In this document: one piece after another, positions 42,601 through 57,600 of the stretch | How positions within the stretch are numbered: position 1 is the stretch's first letter | Layout: each line of letters begins with the position of its first letter | NCBI GenBank assembly: GCA_963402885.1 | Contig: OY727093.1 | Coordinates: 27,837,409 to 27,901,408 of the forward strand | Direction: 5' to 3' | DNA from: Antedon bifida | Lineage: Eukaryota > Echinodermata > Crinoidea > Comatulida > Antedonidae | Length of the DNA stretch: 64,000 nt | The notes under the pieces: model-generated | What the model was told of the DNA's origin: nothing | Seen by the model: only the letters and a program-made list of their open reading frames with translations | The model's database searches: none | Program-made: the position numbers and the translations under genes

Positions 42601-45600
42601 ATTTGTCTATTTTATTTTTATATATAACTACTGTTCTGTATTAATATAAAACCCCAAGCCAATGATTTATAACAACAAGAAGATACAAAAGATAAACAAT
42701 AGGAACGTTAATAAGTGAACACCTTTGGGACGCAGTAAAAATTTAAATAAAAGAAAAAAACTGAAAAAATAACAATTCATAAAAAAAACCCACAAAAATA
42801 ACCATAAAACTGCCACAAAACATTGCCATAAAACTATGAAAAACAACTGATGTATTACCTCTGCAATTAGTTCTGAAAGCTTAAATAAAAAATAAATAAA
42901 TATAAATTATGATGGAAAACTAAAATATGTGTATAGGTTTGTGTTATCCTTAATCTGTAGTTTTCTTATGTGTTATTATTTTCATTTAATGCTCTGAGTA
43001 ATTTCATCTATTTATCAACGTTATCACAGTTTACATATGAAGCAATAAAGTAAAACAATTTGAAAAATTGAATTGTGCTTAAGTTAAAAGAAATGATTGA
43101 ATATTGGATCTGAAACAGGTGTGTGTGAATTCAAACAGTAACACTACTCTGTAAATATGCCAACCTGGATTATTTTTTCTAACAAACAAAACAAACTTGG
43201 GATATGCTTTTGTGTGTAGAGACAGTCCGAATCATAACATGAAATAGATAAAAAAAAGTGTGAAATTGCTCATTTCTTTACATGGAACTGGTAATTGTCA
43301 GGTAGTACAAAAGTAATTAACTATACTTTTGAACCTTTTGTGTACAAATATTCTGGAGTAAAACTATTTGTGTCTTCCCACAAAGTGTGAATTGGGTCCA
43401 AGTCTCATCTTCCCTCCCTCCCTTATGTAAGCACCTACACCAACCATGGCTAAGAAGAAAACTCTGGGTTTCTATAAACAAATAAGTATGCTTTTAGACA
43501 TAACATATACAGCCACACATACCTGGGTACTAGATAATAAGGTCTGTCGATTATTCCCATCGTAATCACAGTAGTCTATGAAATCCAGTCTGGCATCGGC
43601 AAAGTAGATCCTAGTGTTAGGATAGTCAATGGTGACTGCATTCGGCCAGTAAAGTTTGTCGGTTACTATCTGAGTACGTCCAGTGCCATCCATTTCTACA
43701 CGTTCTATTCGTGGGTTAGTTCCCCAGTCGGCCCAAAATACATATCGATAACTGAATGGAATATGCAGAAATGAGAAAAAGAATGATAGAATATCTATAA
43801 TTGTAATAGCAATACTCATCCAAAACCATATCTGCACTGTTTAACCTAGGTCAGCTTTTAATACCTCTTTAGCCATTCAGAAATGTTTCAACAACAATTT
43901 TTGGTGAAAATGTGTTTTTTCCTCAAATTTCTTGTTGAGATTTGTTTAAACTTTGACCTTAGATATACTTACGAAGCTCGAGGATCAAGAGCAATTCCAC
44001 GAGGGTTGCTCATGTTAGTGCTGATGAGGATCGCACGATGTGTACCATCTATTCGGGCAACCTCCATGACTCTCAGAAATCGGTCCACCCAGTAAACATT
44101 GCGACCAACCCAATCAACAGCCATGCCTTCTGAGCTGGTCATTCCACTCTCAAAGGTCTAAAAATACACAAACGTAATATGAAAAACAAAAGAGAATTTC
44201 TTTGCTCTCAAATTAGACCTACACGAAATCTTTACCCGTCTCAATCTATAACTTGCACTCGTAAAAACCAAAGAATATCATAATAATATATAATATAATA
44301 ACTCTCTATTGTTGGTTGAAATCATAAGCGATCATTTCTAATTGCTGCAACAAAGTTGTGGAACTCACTTCCTTTATTTATTTGTAATTTGCATTCTGTA
44401 TTTTTAGTTAAGCCCTTTTTATTTTTGTCAGTTTAGTCTTCCGTTCATGCCGGTCAGTTCATTATAGGTTTAACTAAAGGGGAGGCGCGCCTAAGTCCTG
44501 AGAAGAAAAAGACTCATCTGGTGCTAAAAACAGTTCATAAGTCCGAACGCTGGTTAGCGACGAGGGCATATCTACATACAATTCTATTTGGGTACAAGCA
44601 TGGACTTTAGCTTTCTCCTATTTCCTTGAACATCTTTCACTTGTTTTTCACAACACTTCATGATATTTAAATTCATCATTCATTCATGAGTCTTTTACAA
44701 AGCAAAGAATAAATAACAGAATAAATACCACCACTTACCACCACACGGTTAGCACCATCAAGATCACAGCTATATACTTTATCAACACCACCATCGGTAT
44801 AAAATAATCTTTGAGTTTGAATGTCAAAATCTGTTGCAAGGATGTTGACTTGATCGTACACAATAACATCAGCTGCATTCTGGTGTATGTTCATTTTGAT
44901 CAGTTGATTACGATTAGAGATTATCAGATAGGCATCTGAAGAATCTGTCAATAAAGATTTGGCACAGTATAACATTCACAAATTCTCTTTTAGGAGTAAA
45001 ACTTTCTATTGGCCTATTAAAAGGTATGCTTAATAGGTCAACACAGAACTCAATTCCACTGAAAGAAACAGCAAAATTTGGAACTGATTCTAACTGGCTA
45101 CCCATACAGCATATACTTACTTATAATTTTGTAATTTGGATTGTAAATGTTCATATATGTGAATATAGGCTGACAAGAAAACTGGCATAACAATGAAAAA
45201 AAAAAGCGGATACAGACAGACATACTGACAGTAATAGATAGACTGAAAAACATTTACAGACAAAATTAAATGAATGGAGAATCAATAAAAAACAATAGTA
45301 AAACTGTAAAATCTTGAAATATGGAAACGAGCATTGAAAACCATTTTTTAAAAACATGGAAAATTCTTGGAAAAATGGAAAATGCTAAGTAAATGGAAAA
45401 TGGCACAACATACCTTGAGCTTTACACGTTCTTCCATCTGGGTTTGTGATGTATGAAGTCTCATCACATTGACAGGCAGCTGATCCTTTGTAGTTAGTAC
45501 ATTGCTGGCTACAATAACCTGGTGGTGTACACTCATCAACATCTACAAATAACATTCAAAAAAACAATACAATACTTTGACCAATATACCATTCAAAACA

Positions 45601-48600
45601 TACATATAGAAAATTGATTGGTTCCAGTGTTAATAATAAATTAAATATACAATAAGTTACATATACAAAATTGAACATTCATACTCTGATCACACATTAC
45701 TGGTAATGGCTGATGGGAAAAAAACAATTTAATGACCTATTTGTTTTTTTTTAAACTGCCATGATACAGTGATCACATGTGAAACACATGAGATGCTGTA
45801 TTGCACAATTTAAGCACCTGGAACTGGAAATATTTTCATGTGGAGATACATCACTGAGAATCTGGTGAATATAAAAATGAATAATACCTTCACATGTTGA
45901 GTTTATTAACTGGTAACCATCACTACATCTACACTCAGCTCCAAATGGTGTTTGAAAACACAAGTCACTGCAACCTCCATTGTTTATAGAACACACATTT
46001 TCATCTTAAAATAAAACAGTACAGCATAAATAATAACAAAAAAATGTATTAATCTTTTTGTGTCTGTCCGTCCATCCCCTCCGGACTCAGCTCCAAATGG
46101 TGTTTGAAAACACAAATCACTGCAACCTCCATTGTTTATAGAACACACATTTTCATCTTAAAATAAAACAGTACAAAATAAATAATAACAACAAAATGTA
46201 TTAATCTTTTTGTGTCTGTCCGTCCATCCCCTCCGGATTATTCAGAGACTATGGGTCGCACGGTCTTTAAACTTGGTGATAAATAATGTTTAAAATACAA
46301 TCTTTATTTTGTAGTTTTGTAGTTATAAAGGAAGAAGTATCTATTCTGTCTCGACATCCAGGACAAAAGCTACATTAATTCTCACATGTTCCATTTTATG
46401 GAACAGAAAACGGCAGCAATCAATTGATTGTACGATTTTCCATTACTAACTAAAATTCTGCTGTTACAATACCTGAAACAAATACTCCTATAGACAATCA
46501 TTTAATCTATAAAAAAAACTCGCAGAATAAGATAAATGCCTGAATATACGTACTACACAGTGGGCTTTCGTCCTCTCCGTCTGTGCAGTCAGGCGTGTTG
46601 TCACAAACCTGTGTTAGTAATACACACACGTTGTCTCCACATGCCCACTGGTCATCTGGGCACGAAAATGGTGGTGTTGCTAAAAATATAAAGTTTACAT
46701 TGAATGTTTTATACATTCTACCAACAAGTTGAATAAGTTAAATATTTTTTTTTGATGGGGTTATAGACATGTTTTCTATTAATTACCAATCCACTTAATT
46801 ATGAAGAATGCTTCTAAGCACTTCACATTATTATCCTGGTCATTTTTTTTGGATCAAAACACATATGGAAATATACTCCCATAATGCAGCTAATAATCAG
46901 CGCAAAGTTGTGTCTTGATCTAAATGGGTACCCATTTATACACCTGGATGGAGAGAGGCAAATGTAAGTAAAGTATCTTGCCTAAGGATACAAGCAATGC
47001 GGCGCGAGAGTTGGATTCGAACTCACAATCTCACGATCAGTAATCCAACCTCAACACACTGCACCACACACCCTCACAATAATAAATAATTGCTTAAATC
47101 AACCCTGGACTTTGGGATTGGAAGGCAAGCACGTTAACCACCAAGCTACATCTCCACTACAATTCAATATTTTGTATATTAAACTTACGACAATCTCTTT
47201 CATCAGAGGAATCTCCACAGTCATTATCCTGGTCACATATCCAAGAACTAGGAATGCATTGTAAATTGTCACATTGGAAGTCGGATGCAGGGCATGTAAT
47301 TTGAACTACAAGATTCAATGAAAAAAATTATTAAAGACAAAAATAAGAACTCAAGCTCTGTGTGATGTAAAAAGTATTATAAAAACATATTTAAAAAAAA
47401 AAATTAATAAAATACTTACTGCAGCCAAACTCATCACTACCATCATCGCAATCTGAGCGGCCATCACAGACCCAATCATTGGGCAGGCAATTTTCACCAA
47501 CAATGCATTTAAACTCGTCATCTAAGCATGTACCTGGTTGTAAGGAAGCTGAGAAAGACAAACAAAGAATCAAATAAAAATGTATTTCCTTCCTTAACAA
47601 ACATAAATACATTTTCTTACAAAATACAGAATAAAATGTTGGCAGATATGTTATATATACATATAAAACGTAACCATATTAAGTTTTACTACATATTTGA
47701 TTTGATTTATTTCAATACCAAGCATAAAACGCAATCAGAAGATTTACATCATGAGGGTCCCACTCATATAGTAACCATAATATCAATCTTAAAGCCCTAA
47801 CTACACTATAAAACTAGTTTAACACAAAAAGTGTGATGTGGCCAAATATTGTAGTGATATGCCCAAATATGGTAGTGATATGACATCATCTTGTCTATAT
47901 ATGGGCACATCACATTTTTTTATCACATAAAATTTGATTTTGAGCTAAAGAATGAAATCACATTATATTGCGTAGCCACCAGTATGGTTGGCAAGGTTTC
48001 AACCTGACAACTTTTTCACAGAGGCCTTTGACAACCCAGTAGCTTAAAGATTGATCCCTTTTCTTGCGAAAACTGCACCGCTTTATTTATTGTAGCTACA
48101 TCACTGCATTACACTGTGTAAAGTGGTTAATATACTTGTATGATTTACTTACTGCAGTCATCTTCATCTGTGTTGTCCGGGCAATCGTACACAGAATCAC
48201 ATCGATATGAGCTTGGCAAACACTGACCATCACCACAAGTAAATTCATCCTGGCTACATTGTTGTGGTACTATATTCAAACAACAATAGTAACGCAGATA
48301 AATTAAATTATTGCTTTACACTACAGTAGATAGTATATCATCTATGCAGGGAGTTGTACTTACTCCCTGATCTATAAGGTTAAGGGTTATGGTTCATCCA
48401 TACAGGTCATTTCCATGATGTGCCAATACCTTTCTAACTGTAATTCCATGTCTTTTTTATGACAGATTTACATGACAGGTTAAAATGTTGACAGTAGGAC
48501 AGAGCAAAGCAAAATATAGTTAAATAATCCAATAAAAAAAGATAATTTTCTTCATTAAATTTATGTTTCCATGTTGAATGAAAGCGGGCCTGGAAAATTA

Positions 48601-51600
48601 TTTTGGTCATAGGTTCCAAGACCCATTAATGTACAAAAAAAATATCTTTCTACTGCAAAATTCAACTATTACCAATAACTTTCCATATTCAGATACAAAC
48701 CAAATAATCATAAAACTAGTGCCACCATCAAATTCATTGATTAATGAATTCCAAAATATCATTAATCCATATTTCATAGCCAACACTTACCACAGCCCTC
48801 CTCATCACTACCATCGCCACAATCATTGTCCCCGTCACATTGCCATAATGGATGCACACAGAGTTGCACGGTTTTACATGAAAAGTAGTCCAAAGGACAA
48901 GTAACATCATCTGTAATTAAGAAACAAACCGGATACTTATTATTAATATTCAAAACACTCAATATTAACATATTAATATTGTAATACTGTAATGATCCAG
49001 TAAAAGTGCAACATCATTTAGAAACACATTTCTAGACAGTGAATATACACTATTTGCCCCCGGGGGTCACTTGTATACAAACCAAACGAGGAGGTGCAGC
49101 AGCCACTTCGAAACACGAGGCACTTGTGCTACCTGTTTTACTGAAAAATACTATGGACTTGAACTACCAAGACGACAGGAAAAAGGCCACGCCAGAGAGG
49201 GCGCAATATTTGTACTAGTCCTCGGCAAAAGGGAACCGTTTGTGACAGGGTTTGCGATAACATAGGCAGCTAGTTTTCATTTAGCGATGGGATTAGCATC
49301 CAGTATAGCTAAAAATCCGTAAATGCGGCACCTCCCCGTATGAAATATTTAAGAGTGAAAAAACAAAGAAGATTAACATTAAAATCACTTGATCCCAAAT
49401 TGGAATGTTGTTTTAAGACTGTTGTAATATTAACAATTGATCACTTTTCAGGTCAAATTGTGAATAAGTATTCAGGTTTTTATATATAATTCTCAAAAAA
49501 AAATCATTGTTTTTAAACTAGTTTCCTTTCTTCATGAAAAATGATTTTAATTTATTATTAATAAATTTAAAATTTAACCTACCACAATTTTCCTCATCAG
49601 AGCCATCTCTACAATCATTATCTGTATCACACAGCCAGCTCGGTGGTATACATCTTGAATTGTTACATTGGAAGTAAGAGGATCTACACACTGGTGGAGC
49701 TTTAGAAAAAAAGAGTAATCTTAGTGAGTGAATAATAATGTACCCTTGCCATAGTGCATTAGTAGAAGTTACCTTTATTATTTCAATTATCATTTACTTA
49801 TACTGGGTGACGTCTTCAGTCAAAGACGGCCCAGTTATTATCTATAGCTGTGAGTGACAGTGGCTCTGTGTGTACTAGTACCCCCTACTCGTCTCGAAAA
49901 ATGTACTAGGTTCTTTAAAGTGCACATGAGCTAGATGTGTACACTGGACCTATGGTTTATAGTCCTTATCCGAGAAGACTTGTTCTACCACCAGAACCAT
50001 GGAACTAGTGAGCCTCGAATCCTTGCAAATGTTATGGCTATGTACGGTTCTACTGTCTTAACCGCTTGGCCACTCACTTTTCACTCATTCTTGTTTGCAG
50101 AACATAACAATCCAGGATTTATTATGGACTGTACCATTATTAGAATTAGGTAGATGGGATGGGACATAGTTATTTTCCAGGTCTAATTATCTTCTATGTT
50201 GTGTCGGATAAAAACACTTAACCTTTTCACTCATGACTAGTAATAAAATCAGTGTGGTGCAAAATTTCTAAGATTAATAATTTTGCGAATATACTATAAA
50301 GCAAAGTTTGTGCTCCAAAGGCTATCAAATAGTGTGATGGATTGAAGGGAAAGTATATGTGTTTTTTACTTTATGTCTTCTTTTTTGGTTTGTTTTCTGC
50401 TTTACAATATGCTTGCTACCAATAAATAGCAATATCCCTGACCTCATTCTTTATGACATGTCTATGAATGAGATCGGTATTTACCTTTTTCATCTGTATC
50501 ATAATGTCATTATAGTCCCTAATAGCCCAACAACTTTTCAAAATCGTATTAATTTTAAATTTAAATGTCACTTACTACAATCTGCTTCGTCCGCTCCGTC
50601 ATTGCATTGACTGGTACCATCACACACATAGCGATTATGAAGACATGACCCATCTCCACATTTCATTGCATTTGGTGAACATGTTACTTGTCCTGAAAAA
50701 ATAAGTCACATGCATCTGACAAAAATTACTTAATCACAAGCTCTCACACTACACACCTGAAATCTAATTTTAAATTTCGGCACAAGACATTTCAACCCAC
50801 TTTGGGGAGTCAACAGCATCCTCAAACCTAACATGTATGCATTCACAACCACCTGTTCTCTTTTTAAGCAAATTTCATGATATACCTTACGTTTCTACTG
50901 TTTTCTTCTTCTTTCCCTTTGCAAGTTTTTAAACAAATTTAGTTCTTGTAATTTTAAGTGGATGTGTACTTAAAAAAACATAAATTGACTCACCACAATG
51001 GGATTCATCACTGTTGTCATAGCAATCATTATCACCATCGCATTGCCATGAGCTATAGATGCATCTGCCATTGTCACACTGGAAGTTGCTAGATTCACAG
51101 TAGCTTGGGGGCTCCTCTCCACTGTTATCAACACAATCCTGAAAATTAGAAAATTATTTTAGTGATAGTTATTATAGAGACACAAGAGCAGTATTTTTTG
51201 TATACTCATCCAACAGCAAGTAACACGCCAAATACAGGATAGAACTACTATATAATGTTTAATACTTATAAACTACCATATTTATTCAAATAAATTTCGC
51301 ACCACCCCACCCCCCTCCCCCTGAATGAACAACGCTCTCCCCCTCCCCCCCCCCCCCCCCACCATAAAATATTATTTGGTATTTTTTCATATCTAGGGGG
51401 AATTTATTTGATTGATTATTACAGCCAAAAAAATAAATGCCAAATGTCAAATTTGTCTACATTGTTCAAACTCCATGGCTACTTCATATGCCCCGAAAAA
51501 CATGAAAAATACCCTTTTTTCAAAGTGAGCCCTCTACAATTGCATGCTTGTAATAATGTGTGCTTTAAAAAGTAAATTATTATCACCTGCGAATTACTAG

Positions 51601-54600
51601 CCAGTTTTCTTCCATATCTACATCCACAAACACGACTTGATATTCCAGTAGGAAAACAGAAATCTTCACATTCTGCATTAGCAAACACACCACTGTTACA
51701 TAACGATGTGCCTAGAAATGGAAAGATAATGTCACAAAAACAAATCTTATTTTTGTAAAGCCTGGTTTCCATAAAATCGCTACACCGTTTCCATTGAAAT
51801 CGCTACACGCGCAGTTGTCGCCGACGCGCATCGGGGAGGTCTCCCCAATTCATCGCAGACAAATCGGCAAAGTTCAACCATGTTCAACTTGGTTGAATCG
51901 TATACGCGTGTACCAAAGAATATTTAGCGCTCGCGTACTAGATCCCCGATAAATGCTATCGTTTCCATAGAATCGCTACGCTCTGTCGGCGACAGCAGTC
52001 GGCGACACGGTGTAGCGATTTTATGGAAACCAGGCTTAAATTACTCTTTAAGTTTAAAGAGTGAACTGGTAAAAGTCAGTTTACAAGGATATGTCTCAGA
52101 CAACTCCCAGTCTACTCAGCTGTAAATGAGTACCTGGGAGGATAAGGCAGCGTGCAAAGGAACTGGCCACCCTATCACATAATGCCAAGGCTTAGAATAG
52201 TAAAATGAGCTACAGCTCATGACATTCCCCTATGTTTAGAAATGATTACAGGACTACCTTTATGTCTTGTAAACAGAACTTACTGTATTTTGAACCCTAT
52301 CCTGCTCTGCTCAGCTGTAAATGAGTACCTGGGAGGATAAGGCAGCGTGCAAAGGAACTGGCCACCCTATCACATAATGCCGAGGCTTAGAATAGTAAAA
52401 TGAGCTACAGCTCATGACATTCCCCTATGTTCAGAAATGAATACAGGACTACCTTTATGTCTTGTACACAGAACTTACTGTATTTTGAACCCTATCCAAT
52501 CCAATTGTGATGTTTTAATGTGATGAAAACTCTTCGGTAAGATCGGTATCATTTTGAAAATTTCTTTACCATACCCATAGAGAATTTATAGTGATAATAT
52601 TTCTATGCCATACCACAATGAATAATATGAGTTTTTATATCCAGGGAAGGAAGTATAATTTTATTTTAAAGACATTGTTTAAAATATTATCAACATAATA
52701 GCTGTACCAGTCTGTGTCGATGTGCTGTATAGTTTCAATTCTAGAATGTCGTCCAAATAAGAATGTACATTTGTCTGGTATCCACCAATAAGCTTTTTAA
52801 TGCGCTCTATTGACTTGCTTCGTGAATCAGTAAAGTATACAAAAGCTGAAAGTGTAAAAGCAGTAGTAAATATCTATTCAAGAACACATATAAACCATAA
52901 TCCTGTTTTAAAAAACGTGTTAACTATTTTTTTTCTTGAAATTACGATTTATTGTGTCAAATTTGTCCTACTAGAAAATGGATAAAAAAGGAAATTTCTA
53001 ACCCAATCACCATAGGTAAAAAGTATATAAAAATGGAACATTTTTTTGCTGTAAAAAACAACTGTATCAAATTATATTATTCTATAATATTATACCACTA
53101 TTATATTATTGCCCATTCAACCATAGAGATCTACTGTATTTAACGATTCATTCTGGGATCCAAGTAGTTTATAATGAACAAGATGTTCAATCTTTAAAGC
53201 TATTATGCTTTAAATATAAAAACACAGCCAGTTTGTTCTTTATATGTTTACAACACATTGTATGACTATTGTTTATTTAAATAGATTAACCATCTGGCAA
53301 TAAGAAAAACTATATTTTGACTAAACTTGATTGTTAATTTAGTTCATTCAACAGTAAAATCATAAAGCAAAGCAATGCATGTATTATTATTGAATAAAAA
53401 GCATCTATTAATACTAATTGATAAAGCATACTCACAATCATCAACAGTAATACCAAATGGGTTTGCAATACTTGCTACCTCAAGTTGTTGACGATTACCA
53501 CCGGTTAGTGATGCACACTCTATTCTATTCAGCTGCAATAAATATATACAATTAAATTATTAGCTCTAGGAATAAGAGATTATTTTTCCGAAAGTTTGGC
53601 CTTTCCAGTTGTAGGACCCTTCTGCCATACCTCTGCCCCAGGCATCTGGTATGGTATATAATAGAACACTCCAGGGAAATGAAATATTCATTTATTAAAA
53701 TATTTTATTTAGGTAGTGATATGATGTCATATCATGTCCATATATGGGCACATCACATTTTTTTGTCACATAAACTTTGATAGTGTAGACAGAGCTTAAC
53801 TCCTTGATAAATGAATTTAAAATGAATTACTTGATTGTCGGTCCAATAAATCCTGTCAGAAGAGTAGTCCACAGCCAACCCATACGGCCGTCCAATGTCG
53901 GTGTTGACAATCTCCTCACGACTACTCCCATCCATCAGAGCGCGCTCAATAACAGCAGGTCGCTCATAATCGACCCAGAACATCAATCTGATTCAACAAA
54001 ATGTATACATACAGACTTCACATTTCAAATAAAAGTTTAGCTTCAACAGAAGTTCTATAACACCTTGATGACACTTTGAAGATGTTTGTCCCTGCGCTGC
54101 TAAATGTGCTGTACCAAAGCATGTTATTTTAGTGGTGCACATGTACATGTTATATTAAATATATTAAATTAATATTATATTTATTATATTCCTACAACAT
54201 AGGATTAATTTGATCAATTATTGGGTATTTAGGCCTATCAAGAATTGATTTGTTGACGAAGCTGGCCAAATTGTTATATTATTCCTGTCATTTGATTTTG
54301 AGAATTGTAGGTCACATGACATTTAATAATTACTCTGTTGAACCCATACAACATTAACAGTGCATTTATCGCTATATGTAAGTGCTAATTTGTATTTATT
54401 TGTATACTAACCCTTTCGTGGGGTAAATAGCTATCGCTCTAGGACTTCGTAATCGAGTGATCAGTGTCCTCTGGTATACTTGAGTTAAGTTTGCGACTCT
54501 AATTACAGTAATTGTATTGAGAGTATCATCTGTGAAGTAGAGGTTGTCAGTCGTCCAATCATAGGCTAGGCCCGCAATCGCATAGTTATGAGCTGCCAAT

Positions 54601-57600
54601 ACTAATTCACTCCCTGCAAGGACAATTTTTTTAAATATCATAAATCATCATCTCTCATTTTTTTAACCATCCAGCCAATATATGCCTCGGAAATTAGGCC
54701 TACAAGCTGGGAAATCCATGCTTGCTTTCTAAACCATATGAGGTTTTAGGTAGTGGTGCTGTATTGACTGATATCTGAAACTAACACAGGATAGAGACCC
54801 TGGGATTGGTAAGCAATAATATCAACCACCGAACCACAGTGCTACTACTATTTGAATATAGTGTACACCTTTATAGTGATACTCACTTCAATAACGTATT
54901 CAACAGACTGAGACAAGGTCTATAGTTTATGCAAAAGAAACGTTTGTTTTGTACAGAATCCGAAATGATTAGTGTGAATGAAATCTATTCTTAAACACAA
55001 GCCCATTTTCACAAATATTTTATCTGGCCATCAGACTGGAAACCAGGCTCAGTGTGAACATAGGTATAACCAAACTAATCTACTAGAGTATGGTGAAGTT
55101 GTATTTGTAAAGCTCTATCTACACTATCAAACTAGTTTGACAAAAAGGTTTGATATGCTCAAATAGTAGGGATATGACATCATCATGTCCATATATGAAC
55201 ACATCACATTTTGTTGTCACATAAAGTTTGATAGTGTAGACAGAGCTTAATTCTAAGTAGCATCACCTGTTCCATCCCTTTTCACTCTGTATATCGTGTT
55301 GTCTATTGAATTTGAGTAATAGATATACTCATTAGCTGCATCAAAATCTATCCCAACTATATATCCTCTTCTGACACTCAGAGGTTGCATAGCATCGGTA
55401 GCTGATGAGTCTGGTGTTTTTACAGCTCCGTTAACAGTGTTTGGTGTTGTATACAATAGGAAATCCTGCAAATCTTTAAAAGAACACAAAATTCATTACT
55501 GTAGAATATTCATTAAGGGGACACTTTCAGGATTCCAACAAATCCCTCCCTCCCCCCCCCCTTTTATAGGGGTGTCCTTAGTGTTAAAACAGTTCTCCTC
55601 AGAAATTGTCCTCTTGATAGGTATCACTTGGATAAGGGTGTCCCAAAAGAGGGATTCTACTGTATAAGTGCTTTTAATTTGACATACGACCTACAAACTA
55701 ATTAATATTAAATAATGGTGTGCATACAGGGATATTGGGATGTACTTCCTCACTCAATTACTCAATACAGGTTTTATAGATTGACTAGGCAACAACTAAC
55801 TGTACATTACGGAAGTCCTACAGTTGGTTGTCAGAAATTGAATGTAGTACTTTGAATGGAATTAGTCTCCAACTTCAAATACAAGAACAGTCAATAGAAG
55901 GTAAAGATGATGAACTTACAAACACATGTCTTTTCATCAGACTGCAGCTGATAACCATTAGGGCATCGACAGCGATATCCAAGATCATCGTTGTAAGATA
56001 GATGAGATAGAATACAAAGATGTGAACATCCACCATTGTCTGTTCCGCATGGGTTTGACACTGAAACCAAGATTATGTATTAGGCTCTGTGTACACTATC
56101 AAACTAGTATGATGTGCGTAAATATTGTAATGATATGCCCAAATATGGTAATTATATGACCCCATCATGTCCATATATGGGCACATCACATTTTTTGTCA
56201 CATACAGTTTGACAGTGCAGACAGAATTTTAGAAAGTTTGCAAAATTTTCCATGATGTAGCATTCTCATAGTAATCCAACCTCTAGTTAAAAAACGGATA
56301 AAGCATCACAAATAATTATAATACACATTTCTTAAACATTGTGTCTTATCGCTTGCAAGTGGTACAATGAATTGTATGTGGGGTTTGGTTTTTTTAAAGT
56401 TCCATGCATCACCAATTTTAACACCTTGAACAAATATAGTTCAGTAACATTAAACCAATTTAAGGAAATTTGTACAGTACATATATAAAATGGATACTAT
56501 AATTTCAAATTATATGGTCTATAAACAATAACTCACCTGTGGGCTGCCTATTTGGATGTATTATTTTAGCACTATATGGTCTTATACTGCCAGTTGATTG
56601 ATGTAAAACTAACTTCTGGCTGTTGGTGAGGTTAAATCTATTTATCCTATTGATATTGAGGTCAGTCCAATCTGAATATACAGCATATTGACCGAACACG
56701 GATACATCGTATGGATGTGGCAATTGACTACCTCCTCTGTAAATTGTTTGTCTGAAAATTTTTGAAAATGTTGTAAGAAAGTATATCTGTTTAAATTTAT
56801 ATTTTGAAATACTAAATGAAAAAAACATGTGTTCGAAATGAAAAGTTATGTACTGTACACTGAAAATCGAAAAGAAAGAAGAAAAACATTGAAATATATA
56901 TTACAAAAGGAATATACAACGAATTGTGTGATGTTACATAACTAGCGATTCAACTTCAGTGCACATAGCACAAAGAGTGATACACCGTGTAGAGAGTCCA
57001 TACGATATGGCCTCATCTTTTATTATTATTCAATGACTTTTACCAAGAAATTATTCATTGTATGGCCATTTTCAAGTATATTGTTCTGATTCATGTTGTT
57101 TTTTTAGTATATTCATAATAATGTCACTGACCCTGTATATATCCATGAACCAATAAATGAGTTCAGTTTGGCAGGTGGGCCCATATATCATTCCCACATC
57201 CACAGTTTATAGGATACCCTAGGGTTGGTCAATATCCTTTTGACAATAAAAAAATATCACATAGGCCCATTCTATAAATTGACAAAAATAGGAGCGAAAA
57301 ATAAAAGACCCAGCTGTTATATTATTTAAGGTACAACCCTTAGTATTGTTAGGTGATACCTTTGGGACCTAATAAAGTTTCCCCTCAATTGAGTTGTGCC
57401 CTCAATAGAGATTGGCCATAAATTAAAAAAATATTTCCCATTGTTCTTTTCATGTGAAAGTTTCCACTTAATAGGGGTGTATCCCAAATAGGGCTGTCCA
57501 AAAGGAGGAGTTTTACAGTATATTCCTAATGAATTTAATGGAAAAGTATCCCATTATTATGGATTCCTCTGAATAAGGGTGTGCCCTGAATAAAGGTGTG

